Source: Pukyongia sp. (GTDB taxonomy: Bacteria; Bacteroidota; Bacteroidia; Flavobacteriales; Flavobacteriaceae). Taken from it: DNA of 64,000 nt. The position numbers and the translations under genes are program-made. Position 1 is the first letter of the stretch. Each line of letters opens with the position of its first letter. The stretch is taken from contig JASBSY010000014.1 of the NCBI GenBank assembly GCA_030148705.1, positions 124,001 to 188,000 of the forward strand, read 5' to 3'. The notes beneath the pieces are model-generated. The model made no database searches, was not told the origin of the DNA, and was given only the letters and a program-made list of their open reading frames with translations. Positions 61,724 to 64,000 of this stretch are shown here, piece by piece.

Positions 61724-61776
61724 TGACGATATTAAGAAACTAAGAAGTCTATTATATCAAATTGCCACAATCGAAC

Positions 61777-63342
61777 ATGAAAACTTTAAATCACAAGCGA
61801 GTAGTAATTTATACTAGGGTTTCTACTGACGAACAAAAAGAAAACGGATTTAGTCTACAGGATCAGTTCAGCCAAATTTCTATGTATTCCGAACGCCATA
61901 ATTGGGAAGTTCTTGATCACTATCAAGATGATCATTCGGCAAAGGATTTTAAAAGGCCTGCATTTCAAAAGTGTTTAACCAAAATCAAGAACAAGTCCCT
62001 CAGGCCTGATCTAATTGTTGTAACCAAGATCGATAGGTTCTCAAGAGATGCATTCGACACATTCGAAATGATTAATCAATTAGAAAAGTACTCGGTTGAA
62101 GTTTTTAGTGTGATGGATCAGCAAATTGTGAATCTCAGTAATACAAGCTCGTTTCTTCAATTATTTATGGGTGTTGGTATGGCTCAATACGAAAATTTGC
62201 TGAGGAGTGATAACACGAAAAGGGGATTACGCCAAGCAATGAGACAGGGAAGAACTGTTTGCAGACCCCCACTAGGCTACCTAAATGATAAAATCAATAA
62301 ATCAATCATTGTTGACACTCAAAATGCCCCATTGGTTCAGGAGGGATTTAGAATGTTATCCACCGGAGCATATACAGTCGAAGAGGTGAGAAAAAAACTA
62401 ATACGAAAGGGGCTAAAAAAAGTATGTAAACAGACATTTTTAAACGTTGTCCGTAATCCATATTATTATGGAATGATTGTTATAAGTGCCTGGAAAGATG
62501 ATCCAAGAGAGGAAGTTTTAGGGCTTCATACTCCTCTTATAAGCGAAGACCTTTTTAAATCAGTACGGCGGATTCTCAACGGTAAGAATAAACAGATAAA
62601 CGGGCCAAAAACTAAACGGCCCGAGCTTCCATTAAGAGGTTTTTTAGTTTGTGATTCTTGCGGAGGTAATTTGACAGGAAGTCGGTCCAAAAGTCGTAAC
62701 GGAGATAGACACTTTTATTATCATTGTCAAAAAGGATGCAAAGAACGATTTAGAGCGGATTACGCCAATAAAGAATTTGAGAGGTACTTGGATTCATTTA
62801 ATATCTCAATGGAAGTTCTAGGACTTTATAATTCAATCTTAGAGGATGTATTCAATCATGATGAAGTCGGGAAGCTAAATGAAATTAAACAGTTAAAGAA
62901 TAACATATCAAAAGTGAGCCTTAAAATTATGTCGTTAGAAGATAAATTTTTAGAGGATCAGATTTCTGCTGAAGATTATGGTTCAATAAAGACAAGACTC
63001 AATCAAGATTTAGATTCCTTAATGAATAGAAAGAATGACCTTTCTATTGATGAATCTAGTTTTCAAAAGTATTTCAAGTTCGGATTTGCGGTCTTGTATA
63101 ACCTTAAGGATTACTATAAAGAATCTGAATTGGATGTCAAGCGGAAAATCGTTGGTTCGATATTCCCTAACAAATTAGTTTTTGATAAGAAAAAATATCG
63201 AACCGCTAAATTGAATGAGATATTATCTCTTCTCACCAATAATATCAATGGAATCGGAAGTGTTGTAAAAGAAAAAGCCATCATTTCTGATGGCTTGCCT
63301 AACATGGCTCCTCCAGCTGGACTCGAACCAGCGACACCCTGA
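61777..63342 (+). CDS. Large serine recombinase, 3' end running into tRNA-Asn (antisense)
   Basis: RVVIYTRVSTDEQKENGFSLQDQ; CDSCGGNL...CQKGC; C-terminal residues MAPPAGLEPATP are antisense tRNA sequence. Confidence 0.93.
   Translation: MKTLNHKRVVIYTRVSTDEQKENGFSLQDQFSQISMYSERHNWEVLDHYQDDHSAKDFKRPAFQKCLTKIKNKSLRPDLIVVTKIDRFSRDAFDTFEMINQLEKYSVEVFSVMDQQIVNLSNTSSFLQLFMGVGMAQYENLLRSDNTKRGLRQAMRQGRTVCRPPLGYLNDKINKSIIVDTQNAPLVQEGFRMLSTGAYTVEEVRKKLIRKGLKKVCKQTFLNVVRNPYYYGMIVISAWKDDPREEVLGLHTPLISEDLFKSVRRILNGKNKQINGPKTKRPELPLRGFLVCDSCGGNLTGSRSKSRNGDRHFYYHCQKGCKERFRADYANKEFERYLDSFNISMEVLGLYNSILEDVFNHDEVGKLNEIKQLKNNISKVSLKIMSLEDKFLEDQISAEDYGSIKTRLNQDLDSLMNRKNDLSIDESSFQKYFKFGFAVLYNLKDYYKESELDVKRKIVGSIFPNKLVFDKKKYRTAKLNEILSLLTNNINGIGSVVKEKAIISDGLPNMAPPAGLEPATP
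63275..63296 (-). terminator. Rho-independent terminator of tRNA-Asn
   Basis: Minus strand AAGCCATCA-GAAA-TGATGGCTT followed by TTTC. Confidence 0.8.
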
Positions 63343-63381
63343 TTAACAGTCAGGTGCTCTAACCAACTGAGCTATGGAGGA
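63305..63381 (-). tRNA. tRNA-Asn (anticodon GTT), CCA encoded
   Basis: Minus strand TCCTCCATAGCTCAGTTGG...CCTGA-CTGTTAA-TCAGG...GCTGG-TTCGAGT-CCAGC-TGGAGGA-GCCA. Confidence 0.96.
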
Positions 63382-63498
63382 ATATTAATTATTTCAATGC
63401 CTTTTCTATCAGACTTTGCCCCTAAACGATCCTTTATCGCTCAAGAGGGTGCAAATATAAATTAAATTTAACTGTAGCAAAAAAGAAATTTTAATTTT

Positions 63499-64000
63499 TT
63501 ACTTGAAAAGCCAACGGTAAATATCGTTGCCGTTTGCAAACAATACCAGGGCAATCAACAGGAAAAATCCAATCATCTGCGCATACTCCATAAATTTATC
63601 ACCGGGTTTCCGTCCCGTGACCATTTCATAAAGCAAAAACATAACATGCCCCCCGTCTAATGCGGGAATTGGCAGTATATTCATAAAAGCCAGGATTATT
63701 GATATAAGTGCCGTGGTTTGCCAGAATGCGATCCAGCTCCACGTACTTGGAAACAGGTTCCCTATAGCACCAAATCCGCCCACCTGGGTTGCTCCCTTGC
63801 TGGTAAAAACATATTTGAATTGCTTTACATAATCCTTGAGGATATTGTAGCCGTAACTAACGCCCCCGGTGATACTCTCACCCAGAGAATAATTGATCGT
63901 CCTTCCATAGCCTGCTACGTCCACTCCTATAATTCCGTCTTCGGTAGGGGTCACCGTAAGTACTTCGGTTGTACCACCTCGCTTTACCCCAACGGCTACC
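63499..64000 (-). CDS. rseP: RIP metalloprotease RseP (site-2 protease, M50), C-terminal part; runs off the window
   Basis: NILPIPALDGGHVMFLLYEMVTGRKP; frame stays open to 64000 (…KRGGTTEVLTVTPTEDG). Confidence 0.93.
   Translation of the reverse strand, partial: VAVGVKRGGTTEVLTVTPTEDGIIGVDVAGYGRTINYSLGESITGGVSYGYNILKDYVKQFKYVFTSKGATQVGGFGAIGNLFPSTWSWIAFWQTTALISIILAFMNILPIPALDGGHVMFLLYEMVTGRKPGDKFMEYAQMIGFFLLIALVLFANGNDIYRWLFK

Noticed and set aside
61595-61776. Programmed frameshift between the 42-aa ORF and the overlapping KFNDDDIKKLRSLL... frame
   Set aside because: No convincing slippery sequence; equally explained by a decayed small gene
63304-63342. MAPPAGLEPATP treated as a protein motif
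   Set aside because: It is the antisense translation of tRNA-Asn, a common annotation artefact

Overview
The window looks like a Bacteroidota (Flavobacteriia-like) chromosome segment. Chromosomal backbone lies on both ends: about 1-14.4 kb (M13 peptidase, epimerase, two DUF3857/transglutaminase-like proteins, a large MORN-repeat protein, tRNA-Arg(CCT), SGNH-like lipoprotein, VTT-family membrane protein) and about 63.3-64 kb (tRNA-Asn(GTT), partial RseP). Between them is an AT-rich composite accessory island of about 49 kb. Its parts are: (i) 15-36 kb, a truncated TPR protein, a membrane-anchored caspase-like protein, an LRR/T9SS protein, and a tight operon of a lipoprotein, a lysozyme-like protein and two giant proteins (1859 and 2069 aa), followed by an amidohydrolase; (ii) 36-42 kb, CBS/envelope genes, a Dam-type methylase, RadC, and an orphan TraG/VirB4-like ATPase of different base composition; (iii) 42.7-50 kb, a type II CBASS operon (CD-NTase, Cap2 E1/E2, Cap3 JAB, DUF6602/PD-(D/E)XK-like protein, and a second membrane-anchored CD-NTase paralog), divergent from a sigma factor / small protein / ImmA-IrrE protease operon; (iv) two tyrosine recombinases around a tRNA-Ser-like gene, and an XRE + RuvC-like pair; (v) Gabija (GajA+GajB) followed directly by a TIR-like protein with a C-terminal TM; (vi) two large serine recombinases, the last reading into the antisense of tRNA-Asn, plus a PD-(D/E)XK-like protein and a MerR-like regulator with twin palindromic operators. 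The strongest candidates for undescribed biology are the dual-CD-NTase CBASS with its sigma/ImmA module, the three-gene Gabija-TIR locus, and the giant-protein operon. All family calls come from reading motifs; no database search was run.
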